Below, one piece after another: positions 1 through 6,770 of a stretch of DNA of 10,112 nt (position 1 is the first letter of the stretch; every line of letters begins with the position of its first letter). The notes below the pieces were generated by a model. The model was given only the letters and a program-made list of their open reading frames with translations. It had not been told where the DNA came from and searched no databases. The stretch covers positions 1-10,112 of the forward strand of contig JAJBVQ010000003.1 of NCBI GenBank assembly GCA_020859745.1, given 5' to 3'. The position numbers and the translations under genes were made by a program. This DNA comes from Rikenellaceae bacterium (lineage in GTDB: Bacteria > Bacteroidota > Bacteroidia > Bacteroidales > Rikenellaceae).

Positions 1-862
1 GTATGTTATTGTCGGTGATATGGTCGGCCGGGCCGGCATAGACCAGCGGGTCGTTGTCCGGGTAAACGGCTTTGGCGGGGGCCGCCGCTCCGCCGTAATA
101 GGCGGTCGTAGCCAGGTTGGTCGCCGTGTTCCAGGTATCCACGTCCGGAACGGCCCAGCCTTCGAGAGGCTGGTTGTAAAGCCGTGCGTCGAGCAATCTG
201 AAATTGGAGTTGCCCGTGCCACCGTCGGCACCGCTGGCCGCTTTGGCGGTAATCTGCACCTCGATCTTGGCGACCGAGCGCACCATTTTGACTGCATTCG
301 TGCCTTCGAGCTTCAGGCCGTTCTGCACATCGACCATCTCCACATAGCCGAACATCGGCAGATTGGGCATCACCCCGTCAGAGGTCAGTTTGGCGGTTGC
401 GGGAACCGTGAACTTGAGTTTGTCGAGGGCATCCTGCCGCAAGGTATTCCGATCCCAGGCCGCAACGCCGTTCGTGCCGTTGACCGCGTCGTTCACCTGC
501 GCACGGGCGTTAGCCACGATCACAATACTGTGAGTGCCGGCCAGCAGTCTGGCTTCGAAAGAGCGCGAGGCTCCCGATCCCGTGATGTTGTAGGCTACCG
601 CCCGATAGGCGAATTTACCGTCGGAGGTGAACTGTAATACGTCGATGTCGCTGAGGGTGCACTCGGCATCGTTGCCGGCCAATGCCCGCGAGGCCGCACC
701 GCCATCGGCAGCTCCCGGTATCCGGATTGAAAACCGGACGGTTTCCGACTGTCCGGGGACCGGTCCCCAGTCTGACGCGATCTCTTTGCTGCAGGAGACG
801 GCCAACGCCACGCACATCAGCAGAAGTACCGTTTTTCTGATTGTTCCCATATCTTTTGTCAT
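1..862 (-). CDS. Fimbrial subunit-like lipoprotein (FimA/Mfa superfamily, possibly DUF4906 type), C-terminus beyond window
   Basis: A probable surface-exposed fimbrial subunit or tip/accessory lipoprotein. The reading frame is open from an ATG at 862 to the window edge, giving 287 residues without a stop, so the 3' part of the gene is missing. A second ATG four codons in (850) is an equally good start. Residues 9-24 form a signal peptide with a lipobox-like end (AVSC), so Cys24 would be acylated. A first beta-strand (ETVRFSIRIPG) and an Arg-containing loop (ASRALAG) follow, then a beta-rich segment, the usual beginning of type V pilins in which an Arg-specific protease removes the N-terminal strand. 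It starts 15 nt after the stop of the Mfa2-like gene, so the two are almost certainly co-transcribed. Assignment to the fimbrial superfamily rests on architecture and context. The exact family, DUF4906 or another, is uncertain without the C-terminus. Confidence 0.75.
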   Translation of the reverse strand, partial: MTKDMGTIRKTVLLLMCVALAVSCSKEIASDWGPVPGQSETVRFSIRIPGAADGGAASRALAGNDAECTLSDIDVLQFTSDGKFAYRAVAYNITGSGASRSFEARLLAGTHSIVIVANARAQVNDAVNGTNGVAAWDRNTLRQDALDKLKFTVPATAKLTSDGVMPNLPMFGYVEMVDVQNGLKLEGTNAVKMVRSVAKIEVQITAKAASGADGGTGNSNFRLLDARLYNQPLEGWAVPDVDTWNTATNLATTAYYGGAAAPAKAVYPDNDPLVYAGPADHITDNNI

Positions 863-877
863 ACTTAATAATCGTTA

Positions 878-1840
878 TCAATCGAACAGATCCCACTTCA
901 CGTCGTCGGAGTTCCAATCCGGAACCGACACCTCCACCGTGCCGCTCCCGAACTCGATCACCAACCTGATCGTCACTGCCGAATCCGGATCGTCGCTGGC
1001 CGCATCGATATATTCGTTGAGTTTGGCGGCGAACACCTCAGCGCCGCTCACCGGGTCGAGCACATGGACACCTATGTCATAGTCCCCGGCCCGAAGGTAA
1101 AAGACGTGGAAACGGGCGAGGGCATACTGTCCGCTTATACCTCCCTCATTGACCGTCACCATCTGCGAGGGCAGTTGTGCCGTCACCAGATCCGAGCCCT
1201 GCAACCGGCCCATCCCTTTGAAGGTAAGCCCTTGGGGAAGCCCGGTCAGTTCGATGCCGGGCGTGGCGCTGCCGTTTTCGTCGTAGCCTTTCACGTAGAC
1301 TTCGATCACGCGGTGGGCGGGGCGGAAATTGATGGTTCCTTCATAGCCGTTATCTCCGACAGTGATCACAAATTCGCCATCCTCGTTGCCCGCGCGGGTA
1401 CGCACCGTATTAGGCCCGTAGTAGAGGGCGTCCCCGTTGCCCACGCGCCCGGCGTTGACAGTCCGATAAGAGACATAGGAGTTTCCATCCGTATAGCAGG
1501 CGTCGATGTTACTGAGCTGGGTATTGGTTCCGCTGTTACCCCAGCTTATGATGCGGTAGGTACCCGGGGCGAGTGTCGTGCGAACGCCCTTGAAGAGGGC
1601 ATGATCGGCTTCCGTGGTGACCAGCGTTTGGACCAGCGCGCCCGAAGCGTCGTACACGGCAGTGGTAACGGTGGAAATATCGCGCAGGAACGTACACCCC
1701 CCGTTCCCGTCAGGCAGGCTGTAGGCGATGCTTACGTTGTACGGCTTCTCTTCCGGCGGACAAAAACTGTAATCCTCCTTGAAGCATCCCGTAAGTGCGA
1801 ACAGCACGGCGGGCAGTATCCATAATTTAAAGCGTCTCAT
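878..1840 (-). CDS. FimB/Mfa2-family fimbrial anchor lipoprotein
   Basis: A 320-residue lipoprotein of the FimB/Mfa2 family (PF08842-like). In Porphyromonas, members anchor the fimbrial stalk to the outer membrane and limit its length. Residues 1-18 are a signal peptide ending in the lipobox LTGC, with Cys19 as the lipidated residue. The family hallmark just after it, EDYSFCPP at 22-29, is present. Two beta-sandwich domains follow: one begins at about 35-70 with a strand and the 'AVYDASGALV' segment, and the second spans about 165-310. It ends in the family-typical pattern of beta-strand, 'TVEVSVPDW' and a short acidic tail. Length is normal for the family. It lies between a short fimbrillin-like lipoprotein gene (235 nt upstream) and another fimbrial lipoprotein gene (15 nt downstream). 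An AT palindrome abuts the start codon. Confidence 0.88.
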   Translation of the reverse strand: MRRFKLWILPAVLFALTGCFKEDYSFCPPEEKPYNVSIAYSLPDGNGGCTFLRDISTVTTAVYDASGALVQTLVTTEADHALFKGVRTTLAPGTYRIISWGNSGTNTQLSNIDACYTDGNSYVSYRTVNAGRVGNGDALYYGPNTVRTRAGNEDGEFVITVGDNGYEGTINFRPAHRVIEVYVKGYDENGSATPGIELTGLPQGLTFKGMGRLQGSDLVTAQLPSQMVTVNEGGISGQYALARFHVFYLRAGDYDIGVHVLDPVSGAEVFAAKLNEYIDAASDDPDSAVTIRLVIEFGSGTVEVSVPDWNSDDVKWDLFD

Positions 1841-1856
1841 ATAAAATTTATTTTAT
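1841..1856. promoter_or_regulatory. Perfect AT palindrome directly before the Mfa2-like start codon
   Basis: ATAAAAT-TT-ATTTTAT is a perfect 7-bp inverted repeat with a 2-nt centre, abutting the ATG at 1840. It may be only the A/T-rich leader that Bacteroidota use for translation initiation in place of a Shine-Dalgarno sequence, or a protein-binding site. Function is not shown. Confidence 0.3.
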
Positions 1857-2029
1857 TATCTCTTTTCTCTGTCCTTTTCAAGCCGGACAAGGCTGAGAGA
1901 TGCCGGTTCTGAAGCCTCTCGTCGTTTCTGTTGCGCCGCCGCTTCCTTTTTGAACACCGGGAACGGCTTTCGCCCCTTTCTGTACATCGCATCCCGGCGA
2001 TCACAACCGCCCCCGGCGGCAGGTTCGGC

Positions 2030-2053
2030 AAAACGGGAAGGCCAGGCCCTTCC
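2030..2053 (-). terminator. Weak hairpin with T-run after the short fimbrillin-like gene
   Basis: On the minus strand GGAAGG and CCTTCC (2053-2036) form a 6-bp stem with a 6-nt loop, followed by CG and four T (2033-2030). It lies 22 nt after the stop of the short fimbrillin-like gene. It could be a partial terminator or attenuator reducing expression of the downstream anchor and tip genes. The stem is short, so this is tentative. Confidence 0.3.
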
Positions 2054-2075
2054 GGGTCAATAGTCCGCGGAGAGG

Positions 2076-2465
2076 TCAGTCTAATTCATAATAGACCTCT
2101 TTAGGTACCCACGATATATATGCCGGAAGGCCGGTGATAGCGGCTCCTCCCTCTGCAGCAGTCATGCCGAGGGTCTTGGCGGCCGGATCGCAGGCGTCCG
2201 TTCCGGCTATCAACTCTATGCGGCGGGTGATCTTGCAAGCGGGGTCCACGAAAAAGATGCAGGCGTCGCTGATCGTCACCGGCTCGTTTTTGCCCACATG
2301 CGTCGCCACGGCGCGACTGCCGGAGCCTTCGTGCTTCAGGGTGAAAAGCACGGTCTTGTTACCGTAGTTATCCGGATGGGTACCGCCTTCCTCTTTGGTA
2401 CAGCCGGTAAATCCTATGGCGAGGACGGCACACGCTGCGAGCGCCAATTGGGTATAGTTCTTCAT
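2076..2465 (-). CDS. Short fimbrillin-like lipoprotein, probably truncated
   Basis: A 129-residue lipoprotein. Residues 5-21 are a signal peptide ending in FTGC, with Cys22 as the lipidated residue. After it come a beta-strand (NKTVLFTLKHEG, 36-47), an Arg loop (SGSRAV, 48-53), an 'ISDACIFFVD' strand (65-74) and an 'AITGLPAYIS' segment (109-118). This order matches the start of FimA/Mfa1-type stalk pilins, but those are several hundred residues long and need a C-terminal domain and strand for polymerisation; here the frame stops after VYYELD. It sits where the major stalk subunit is usually found, between the DUF3868 gene and the Mfa2 gene. I chose the ATG at 2465. An in-frame ATG at 2486 adds seven residues (MQININL), and the longest frame, to 2600, would overlap the upstream gene. 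It could be a decayed stalk gene or a genuine mini-subunit. Confidence 0.7.
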   Translation of the reverse strand: MKNYTQLALAACAVLAIGFTGCTKEEGGTHPDNYGNKTVLFTLKHEGSGSRAVATHVGKNEPVTISDACIFFVDPACKITRRIELIAGTDACDPAAKTLGMTAAEGGAAITGLPAYISWVPKEVYYELD

Positions 2466-2562
2466 CAGGTTAATATTGATTTGCATAGTTTTTCGATATG
2501 TATTCGGCGGGGCTTTCGGGGCGGCCGGCTTGCCGGTACTCGTTTTCGCACCGGCGATCGGC

Positions 2563-3705
2563 CTATTTGTTCTCGTAATAGATTTTGATGTAAGCCGCAT
2601 TGCGCAGTTTCGGGAAAAAATGCTCGTAGAGATAGCGGTAGGTACGCCCGCCGTCGAGTTTCATCAACTCTTTTTCACGCCCGGTCTTGCGTACCGGATC
2701 CCAGATGGGCACGTTATCGATGATATCGAGGATCTGCGACTTGTCGTAGAGGTCGGACTTCTCAACCTGCAGATACAGCCCGCGCCAGTCTTCCGAGCCA
2801 TTGTAGAGCTGTATCCTGTCGGCCGGCACGTCGGAATTTCTCAGCAGATAATCCTTGATCGCAACGGCCCGGTTCCATGCCAGGCGGTCGTTCGAGTCGA
2901 ACGAACCTTCGGGCGAGGCGAACCCGGCGACCACCACGTGGCTCACCCGGCTGTCCGGGGAGTCTTGCAGCCGGCGGATCGAACCGAGCATATCCGTCAG
3001 CGTGCGGTAGTTATCCCCCACCTCCGGGTCCACTTTCAGGTTGGCCTGCCGGAAATAGACCGTCAGCGATCCTTCGCGGTCCTCGTCGGAGAGCTGGCCC
3101 GGCTCGAAGCTGTCCATTTCGGATGCGTGCCGGACATAGCTTACCGTCTCGGCAAGCAGGTCGCCGGTCGTCTTGGGTAGTTCGACGATCTCGGTCACCT
3201 CGACCTCCTCGACCACCGTTCGGCGGACGGGCGGCAGATCGAGGTTTTCGGCCACCACCAAGGGGCTGATGATCGATTCCGAACAACAACCCATATCGAG
3301 GCCTTCGATCACCAGGTCGGCCCCGTGCATCCAGAGTTGCCAGGGAGCGGCGGCGTTATAGATCAGCATTGAACCGTTGCCGGCATATTTGGGGTTGTCG
3401 TAGACGATGGCATGCCCGGCTGCCCAATCGTGCCGGCTTTGGGCCACCCGGGCGCGGGCGCCCTGTATGATCACGGGCGGGAGCGACCAACGGTAGGTGC
3501 CGTTGGTCAGTACCGGTTCGTATATCAGAGTTCGTCCTCCGGCCGCGGCCCTTTTGCCGATGTCTACCCGGAACTGCACCGTTACCGTCCCGCCCGAAAG
3601 TTCGATCTTCCGGTCCGTGAACGAGACGCTCTTTTTCGAGGGCTGTGCCTGGGAAGAAATGCCCAGTGCGATTGTGAACAAGATCAGCAGTAATATTTTT
3701 TTCAT
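2563..3705 (-). CDS. DUF3868 / OmpA-like periplasmic protein of fimbrial cluster
   Basis: A 380-residue exported protein typical of Bacteroidota fimbrial loci. Residues 1-20 are a signal peptide ending SSQA-Q. About 25-155 is the beta-rich DUF3868-type N-terminal region. A Glu/Val-rich linker follows (about 160-178). About 212-310 is an OmpA-C-like domain with the motif GFASPEGSFDSNDR (261-274) and LAWNRA (275-280); the Asp/Asn and Arg positions correspond to those that hold peptidoglycan in OmpA. The final 70 residues end in a conserved-looking Tyr/Lys-rich tail (YIKIYYENK). The likely role, from family context, is to link the outer-membrane fimbrial machinery to the cell wall. It starts 11 nt after the stop of the STN-DUF3575 gene, consistent with co-transcription and partnership with it. 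Domain names are assigned from pattern recognition and the biochemical role is unproven. Confidence 0.8.
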   Translation of the reverse strand: MKKILLLILFTIALGISSQAQPSKKSVSFTDRKIELSGGTVTVQFRVDIGKRAAAGGRTLIYEPVLTNGTYRWSLPPVIIQGARARVAQSRHDWAAGHAIVYDNPKYAGNGSMLIYNAAAPWQLWMHGADLVIEGLDMGCCSESIISPLVVAENLDLPPVRRTVVEEVEVTEIVELPKTTGDLLAETVSYVRHASEMDSFEPGQLSDEDREGSLTVYFRQANLKVDPEVGDNYRTLTDMLGSIRRLQDSPDSRVSHVVVAGFASPEGSFDSNDRLAWNRAVAIKDYLLRNSDVPADRIQLYNGSEDWRGLYLQVEKSDLYDKSQILDIIDNVPIWDPVRKTGREKELMKLDGGRTYRYLYEHFFPKLRNAAYIKIYYENK

Positions 3706-3716
3706 AAATACAGTCG

Positions 3717-4784
3717 TTATTTGAACAGGAATATAAGACTTACCGAAGCGTCGGTAGGCCCGACATAGGTCTTCGTGTATTTTTGGGAATTGCGGTTACA
3801 AGCCGCACAATCGTAGCGGTCATATTTCAGGTGAACCACGCCCACGCCCACACCGGCTTCCAGCCCCCACCGCTTGGCGAATGCCCAATGGTAACCGTAG
3901 CTGATGCCGCCGCCCGCGGCCCAGCCGTCATAGCGGTATTCTTTTTTGAACAGCAGTGGGATTCTATGGGTACCGATATTATAACGGGCATAGATGCCGT
4001 GAACGCCGAAAAAGTGGCCGTTGAAACGCTCGCACAACCACCAGCGAAACTCGGGCTTGAGGATCATGTGGACGAGTTTTTTGTTCTTTGCCAGTGAGCC
4101 GGAACGATTCCACGGGTTATAACTGCCCGATATTTCGAGCGATGTCCGGCGGCCCGTGCCGATCTCGAAAGCCAGGTTGGGCGTGAGCGCCACTGCGCCG
4201 TACAGCAGATTGGTCTTGATGGCGAAACGGGGAAGCTGGCCCTGATTGGCGGCGTACTGCCAGACGGGACTTCCGTAAGAGGTAAACTCGCCGGGCTCCG
4301 GCTCCAGCAGCCTTTCGACCTGTTTGACCGTAACGATCGTATCGACGAATGTCCGGGAGGATCTTTCGGGACGGCGGCTCGGCCTACGGTCGAAATCGGA
4401 TTCCCGGCTGCGGCGGTAGCCGTCGTCCGGACTGACCGCGGCATGAGCGGGCGTCTCCGCCGTTCGGGGCGTTCCGGTGATCGCCACCATCTTGCCGCTG
4501 AAACTGTAACCGAATTCTGTGCCTGTCGTGATGGTTTTCATCGCTTGCTCCGCGGTTAGCTCGCGTTCGGGAAACTCGACGGTTCGCGTCCCGTCGAAAA
4601 GACGGCTGTTGTAGACCACGCCAATTTTAGCCTGCTTTTCGATCTCTGAAAGCGCGTTTTGCACGCTCAGGCGCGTATCCGGCAGCACAATCCGCTGCGA
4701 TTGTCCGCTGACCGTTCCCCCGCCCAGAAGCAGGACGGCGGGGAGCAGTAAAGTTCGGAGGATGGAAAAACGATAATGTGTCAT
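3717..4784 (-). CDS. STN domain fused to DUF3575 outer-membrane beta-barrel
   Basis: A 355-residue exported protein with two parts. Residues 1-27 are a signal peptide. About 38-104 look like an STN (secretin/TonB N-terminal) domain: 'LSVQNALSEIEKQAKIGVVY' at 39-58 is the helix-strand pattern, followed by 'TAEQAMKTI' and 'YSFSGKMVAIT'. About 106-145 is an Arg/Asp/Ser-rich linker. About 185-355 is a DUF3575-type barrel: it begins FAIKTNLLYGA, has alternating hydrophobic strands rich in Gly and aromatic residues, and ends near an aromatic strand (SLIFLFK). DUF3575 proteins are found beside DUF3868 and Mfa2 genes in fimbrial loci. STN domains in TonB-dependent transducers contact the periplasmic end of FecR-type anti-sigma factors, and here a FecR gene ends only 29 nt upstream. 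I therefore infer a signalling as well as a structural role. Two Cys (326, 329) lie in a CAAC motif in a late loop. Confidence 0.82.
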   Translation of the reverse strand: MTHYRFSILRTLLLPAVLLLGGGTVSGQSQRIVLPDTRLSVQNALSEIEKQAKIGVVYNSRLFDGTRTVEFPERELTAEQAMKTITTGTEFGYSFSGKMVAITGTPRTAETPAHAAVSPDDGYRRSRESDFDRRPSRRPERSSRTFVDTIVTVKQVERLLEPEPGEFTSYGSPVWQYAANQGQLPRFAIKTNLLYGAVALTPNLAFEIGTGRRTSLEISGSYNPWNRSGSLAKNKKLVHMILKPEFRWWLCERFNGHFFGVHGIYARYNIGTHRIPLLFKKEYRYDGWAAGGGISYGYHWAFAKRWGLEAGVGVGVVHLKYDRYDCAACNRNSQKYTKTYVGPTDASVSLIFLFK

Positions 4785-4813
4785 ATAGGAATAAGTGTTG
4801 TTTTATATTTGGG

Positions 4814-5917
4814 TCATTTCCGGCTCACGGTTATCGTGTCGCCCTCCATGCTATAAGTGATCGTACCCGATATTTTGATGATCGAGCGTAAAATCTCTTC
4901 CAACGTCATGTCCGGCGGGGCAGCCATCGTAATGTATACGTCGTCCGCGATACCGGGCGGCATGACCAGACTCTTGCCAAAATAATCGGCCGTCATACGC
5001 AGGGCGTCGTCTATGCGAACGTCCTCCATGTCGAGTTTGGCGCCGCTCAGGCGCAGCAGTTCACCTTCGTTGGCAACAGTCAACTCTATGTCGTGGCTCT
5101 CAGTGTCGATCACGGCTTTCTGGTTGGGCAGCAGGGTCGCGCTCAGCCCCCCGCTCTCCACGGCGACTTTACCCGAAACGAGGGTCACCTCGGCAACCTT
5201 CCCGTCCCGGGGAGCGTCCACGTTGAACTCCGTACCGAGCACGGTGACTTTCAATCCGCCGCTTTCCACCGTGAACGGCTTCGCTTCGTTACGGACAACT
5301 TTGAAAAACGCCTCCCCGTCGAGCCGGACATCGCGGTGCTGATCGAAGTCCGCCCCGCACACCAGCGTCGTATTCTCCCTGAGGGTCACCTGCGAACCGT
5401 CGGGCAGCTTTACGGTCTGGGGCACCCCTCCGGCGGGGATCATGAATTCCTGCGCGATGTGTTGAGGGGTTTGGGCCTTCCGTTTCATCAGCACACCTAC
5501 AGTACCGGCGAGGATCATCAAAGGGATGAGCACGGCGGCGGCCACTCTCCCGTAGTTTCTGCGGCGCAGGGGGATACGCGTCGTTTTCTCTTCAGGCCCA
5601 GCCTGGTCGCCCAATTGCAAGATCTGTACCAGCCCATCTTTCACCTCATACCTGATAAAAGGCAGGCCCAGACGTTTTTTAAGGCGGTTAAGGCTGTTCA
5701 AAGCATATTCGTCCGCGGTAGTTCCCGACGCGTATATCTCGACACAGGCATTTTCACAAACCTCGTCTTTCATGGTCCGGTCCTCTTCCCTGAAAAACCA
5801 CTCGCGGATATTGCTTTCCAGATACTCCCCGGGGCTGCCGCGCAAAAGGGCTGCGAGAATCGTCCTTTGATCGTTCCGGCGGTTCCTGTTCTTTTTATGG
5901 TTCTTCCTCTCTAACAT
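4814..5917 (-). CDS. FecR-family anti-sigma factor with C-terminal DUF4974-like domain
   Basis: A 367-residue single-span inner-membrane regulator that would hold the ECF sigma factor inactive until signalled from the periplasm. Residues 1-121 are a cytoplasmic, very basic and helical region that should bind sigma. Residues 123-144 are the transmembrane segment, flanked by RRRNYGR and KRK. About 158-275 is the FecR domain, with the family motifs 'VKLPDGSQVTL' (169-179), 'DVRLDGEAFFKV' (196-207), 'PFTVESGGLKVTVLGTEFNV' (214-233) and 'LVSGKV' (246-251). About 290-366 is a DUF4974-like/STN-like C-terminal domain ('DDALRMTADYFGKSL', 303-317), the part expected to meet a transducer STN domain. I chose the ATG at 5917 because the longer frame (5968) would overlap the upstream gene by 29 nt. 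It lies 22 nt downstream of the unknown gene and 29 nt upstream of the STN-DUF3575 gene. Confidence 0.9.
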   Translation of the reverse strand: MLERKNHKKNRNRRNDQRTILAALLRGSPGEYLESNIREWFFREEDRTMKDEVCENACVEIYASGTTADEYALNSLNRLKKRLGLPFIRYEVKDGLVQILQLGDQAGPEEKTTRIPLRRRNYGRVAAAVLIPLMILAGTVGVLMKRKAQTPQHIAQEFMIPAGGVPQTVKLPDGSQVTLRENTTLVCGADFDQHRDVRLDGEAFFKVVRNEAKPFTVESGGLKVTVLGTEFNVDAPRDGKVAEVTLVSGKVAVESGGLSATLLPNQKAVIDTESHDIELTVANEGELLRLSGAKLDMEDVRIDDALRMTADYFGKSLVMPPGIADDVYITMAAPPDMTLEEILRSIIKISGTITYSMEGDTITVSRK

Positions 5918-5939
5918 CGTAGCGGTTATAAGTTTCGGC

Positions 5940-6392
5940 TTATCTGTTTTGGCATTCTTCGGCTGCATTCAGATATTCCTGAAATACGGGGTCGTTTCCG
6001 AGCATGTTGAAAAAGCCCCCCCTCGAAATCTCCTTTTCGTCTTTGCCCTCGATACAATACTGTGTGAACATGTCGATCGCCTGCTCTTTTTCCTTGCGGT
6101 TTTGCGGATCGTGGTAAAGCCACCGGATGTAGGCGTTCTTTTTTTGCCGGAGCCTCAACCTTTCCGCTTTCGTTCCGGCTTTTTTCAGCCGTTCATCGAA
6201 ATCCGGCGGGGAGATCAGGATCATGAACACCAGCAATACGGCGATCCTCGAACGACCCTCCTGCCGTATTCCTTCCGGCAAGAGGTCCAGGCATTTTTCT
6301 ATTCCTTCGTTCAGGATGTCTTCCGCACTTTTACGGCTGTGGTAGAGATCATAAATTGTTTCATTCCCGATCCTGTCGATGGCATCGTTCAT
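5940..6392 (-). CDS. Unrecognised 150-residue protein between ECF sigma and FecR genes
   Basis: I do not recognise this family. The predicted protein is charged and mainly helical, with no signal peptide. It has one short hydrophobic stretch (about 49-61, RIAVLLVFMILIS) that is too short and too close to PP for a confident membrane span. A strongly basic helix follows at 68-92 (KKAGTKAERLRLRQKKNAY), and an acidic end. Three Cys (34, 113, 147) show no metal-site pattern, and I see no helix-turn-helix motif. The start is chosen at the ATG at 6392. A TTG at 6437 would add 15 residues, but that stretch overlaps the inverted repeat at 6424-6456. It sits 22 nt before the FecR gene, so it is most likely co-transcribed with the anti-sigma factor, and a role in the sigma/anti-sigma circuit is inferred from position only. 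Confidence 0.7.
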   Translation of the reverse strand: MNDAIDRIGNETIYDLYHSRKSAEDILNEGIEKCLDLLPEGIRQEGRSRIAVLLVFMILISPPDFDERLKKAGTKAERLRLRQKKNAYIRWLYHDPQNRKEKEQAIDMFTQYCIEGKDEKEISRGGFFNMLGNDPVFQEYLNAAEECQNR

Positions 6393-6423
6393 GGTCGATA
6401 GTTCAAGGCTGTCAAAATTCAGT

Positions 6424-6456
6424 GTTAAGGTTGTCAATTACCTGTTCTACCTTAAC
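6424..6456. promoter_or_regulatory. Inverted repeat GTTAAGGT-N17-ACCTTAAC, candidate operator
   Basis: Perfect 8-bp arms at 6424-6431 and 6449-6456 are separated by 17 nt. The centre-to-centre distance is about 25 nt, so the arms lie on roughly similar faces of the helix. It is 32 nt upstream of the ATG at 6392 and downstream of the AT-rich segment. The position suits a dimeric regulator site or a leader hairpin. No factor is identified. Confidence 0.4.
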
Positions 6457-6660
6457 TGCGTGAAAAGTCCGTTATCGTGACAGGCCAGAACGCATTTTTT
6501 TGATTGGTGAATACATAAATATTTATTTATTAATAACTTACACACTAAATAATTTTGAATTTTCTGTATTTTCATTTCACGGCGAACGTTTTCCGCCGCA
6601 TAAAGACATACGAATCCCGGGGGCGCAGCCTGCAAGGTTGCTACCCTGGAGGCATAGCTG

Positions 6661-6687
6661 TCCGTCACTTCACTCTCTTGTGACGGA
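6661..6687. repeat. Hairpin TCCGTCAC-N11-GTGACGGA
   Basis: Perfect 8-bp inverted repeat with an 11-nt loop in the spacer after the sigma gene. There is no T-run on either side, so it is more likely an RNA structure or binding site than a terminator. Confidence 0.45.
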
Positions 6688-6725
6688 TACCAGCCTCTGG
6701 AAGAATAGTATGGATATTGGATTTT

Positions 6726-6747
6726 CCGCCCGTTCCTTTACGGGCGG
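6726..6747. repeat. GC-rich hairpin CCGCCCGT-N6-ACGGGCGG
   Basis: Perfect 8-bp stem, seven of eight pairs G-C, with a 6-nt loop, 24 nt after the sigma stop. On the minus strand it is followed by AAAATCC rather than T residues, so a Rho-independent terminator is not well supported. It may stabilise the 3' end of the sigma mRNA. Confidence 0.5.
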
Positions 6748-6770
6748 CGTTCCGATAGGCACAGACGCGC

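Larger units (their letters stand above)
1841..2075. other. Intergenic stretch, possible remnant of a fimbrillin gene
   Basis: This is 235 nt between the short fimbrillin-like gene and the Mfa2-like gene. On the minus strand one frame is open through most of it and could encode 64 residues from an ATG at 2031, but the predicted product is very Arg/Lys-rich and resembles no protein family I know, so I do not call it a gene. Its frame is +1 relative to the preceding gene and opens only about 10 nt before that gene's stop, leaving room for an old frameshift or deletion remnant. The stretch also contains a short hairpin (2036-2053) and, at its Mfa2 end, an AT-rich leader. Confidence 0.4.
6393..6770. 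other. Structured 378-nt spacer between ECF sigma gene and the regulatory/fimbrial operon
   Basis: I see no credible gene here. The half near the sigma gene (about 6590-6770) is GC-rich and holds several inverted repeats: ATAGGC/GCCTAT (6755-6774, overlapping the sigma stop), CCGCCCGT/ACGGGCGG (6726-6747) and TCCGTCAC/GTGACGGA (6661-6687). None is followed by a T-run on the minus strand, so none is a convincing terminator. The other half (about 6495-6570) is very AT-rich and is the likely promoter or upstream region of the downstream operon. A weak -7-like box (GAATTTTG on the minus strand, 6420-6413) lies close to the ATG at 6392. A 73-codon minus-strand frame and a 95-codon plus-strand frame cross the spacer without any recognisable protein features. 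Confidence 0.5.

Noticed and set aside
1064..1825. Long plus-strand open frame (253 codons) antisense to the Mfa2-like gene
   Set aside because: It lies entirely opposite a well-supported lipoprotein gene, has no domain or signal features, and is expected from the GC-rich codon use. Similar antisense frames at 20-637, 5093-5914, 6840-7592, 8094-8975 and 9057-9635 are rejected for the same reason.
1837..2031. 64-codon minus-strand frame before the Mfa2-like gene
   Set aside because: The product is Arg/Lys-rich low complexity with no family resemblance, overlaps the Mfa2 start, and lies in a region with intergenic character. Treated only as a possible remnant frame.
2466..2600. N-terminal extension of the short fimbrillin-like lipoprotein to an ATG at 2600
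   Set aside because: It would place about 45 residues before the signal peptide and overlap the end of the DUF3868 gene. A lipoprotein signal must be at the N-terminus, so the ATG at 2465 (or 2486) is preferred.
6447..6668. 73-codon minus-strand frame in the sigma-to-operon spacer
   Set aside because: It crosses both the GC-rich hairpin region and the AT-rich likely promoter region, with abrupt composition change and no recognisable motif. The overlapping plus-strand frame at 6500-6787 is rejected for the same reasons.
6726..6747. Terminator for the sigma gene
   Set aside because: The stem is good, but on the minus strand it is followed by AAAA rather than T residues, so termination is not supported by sequence.
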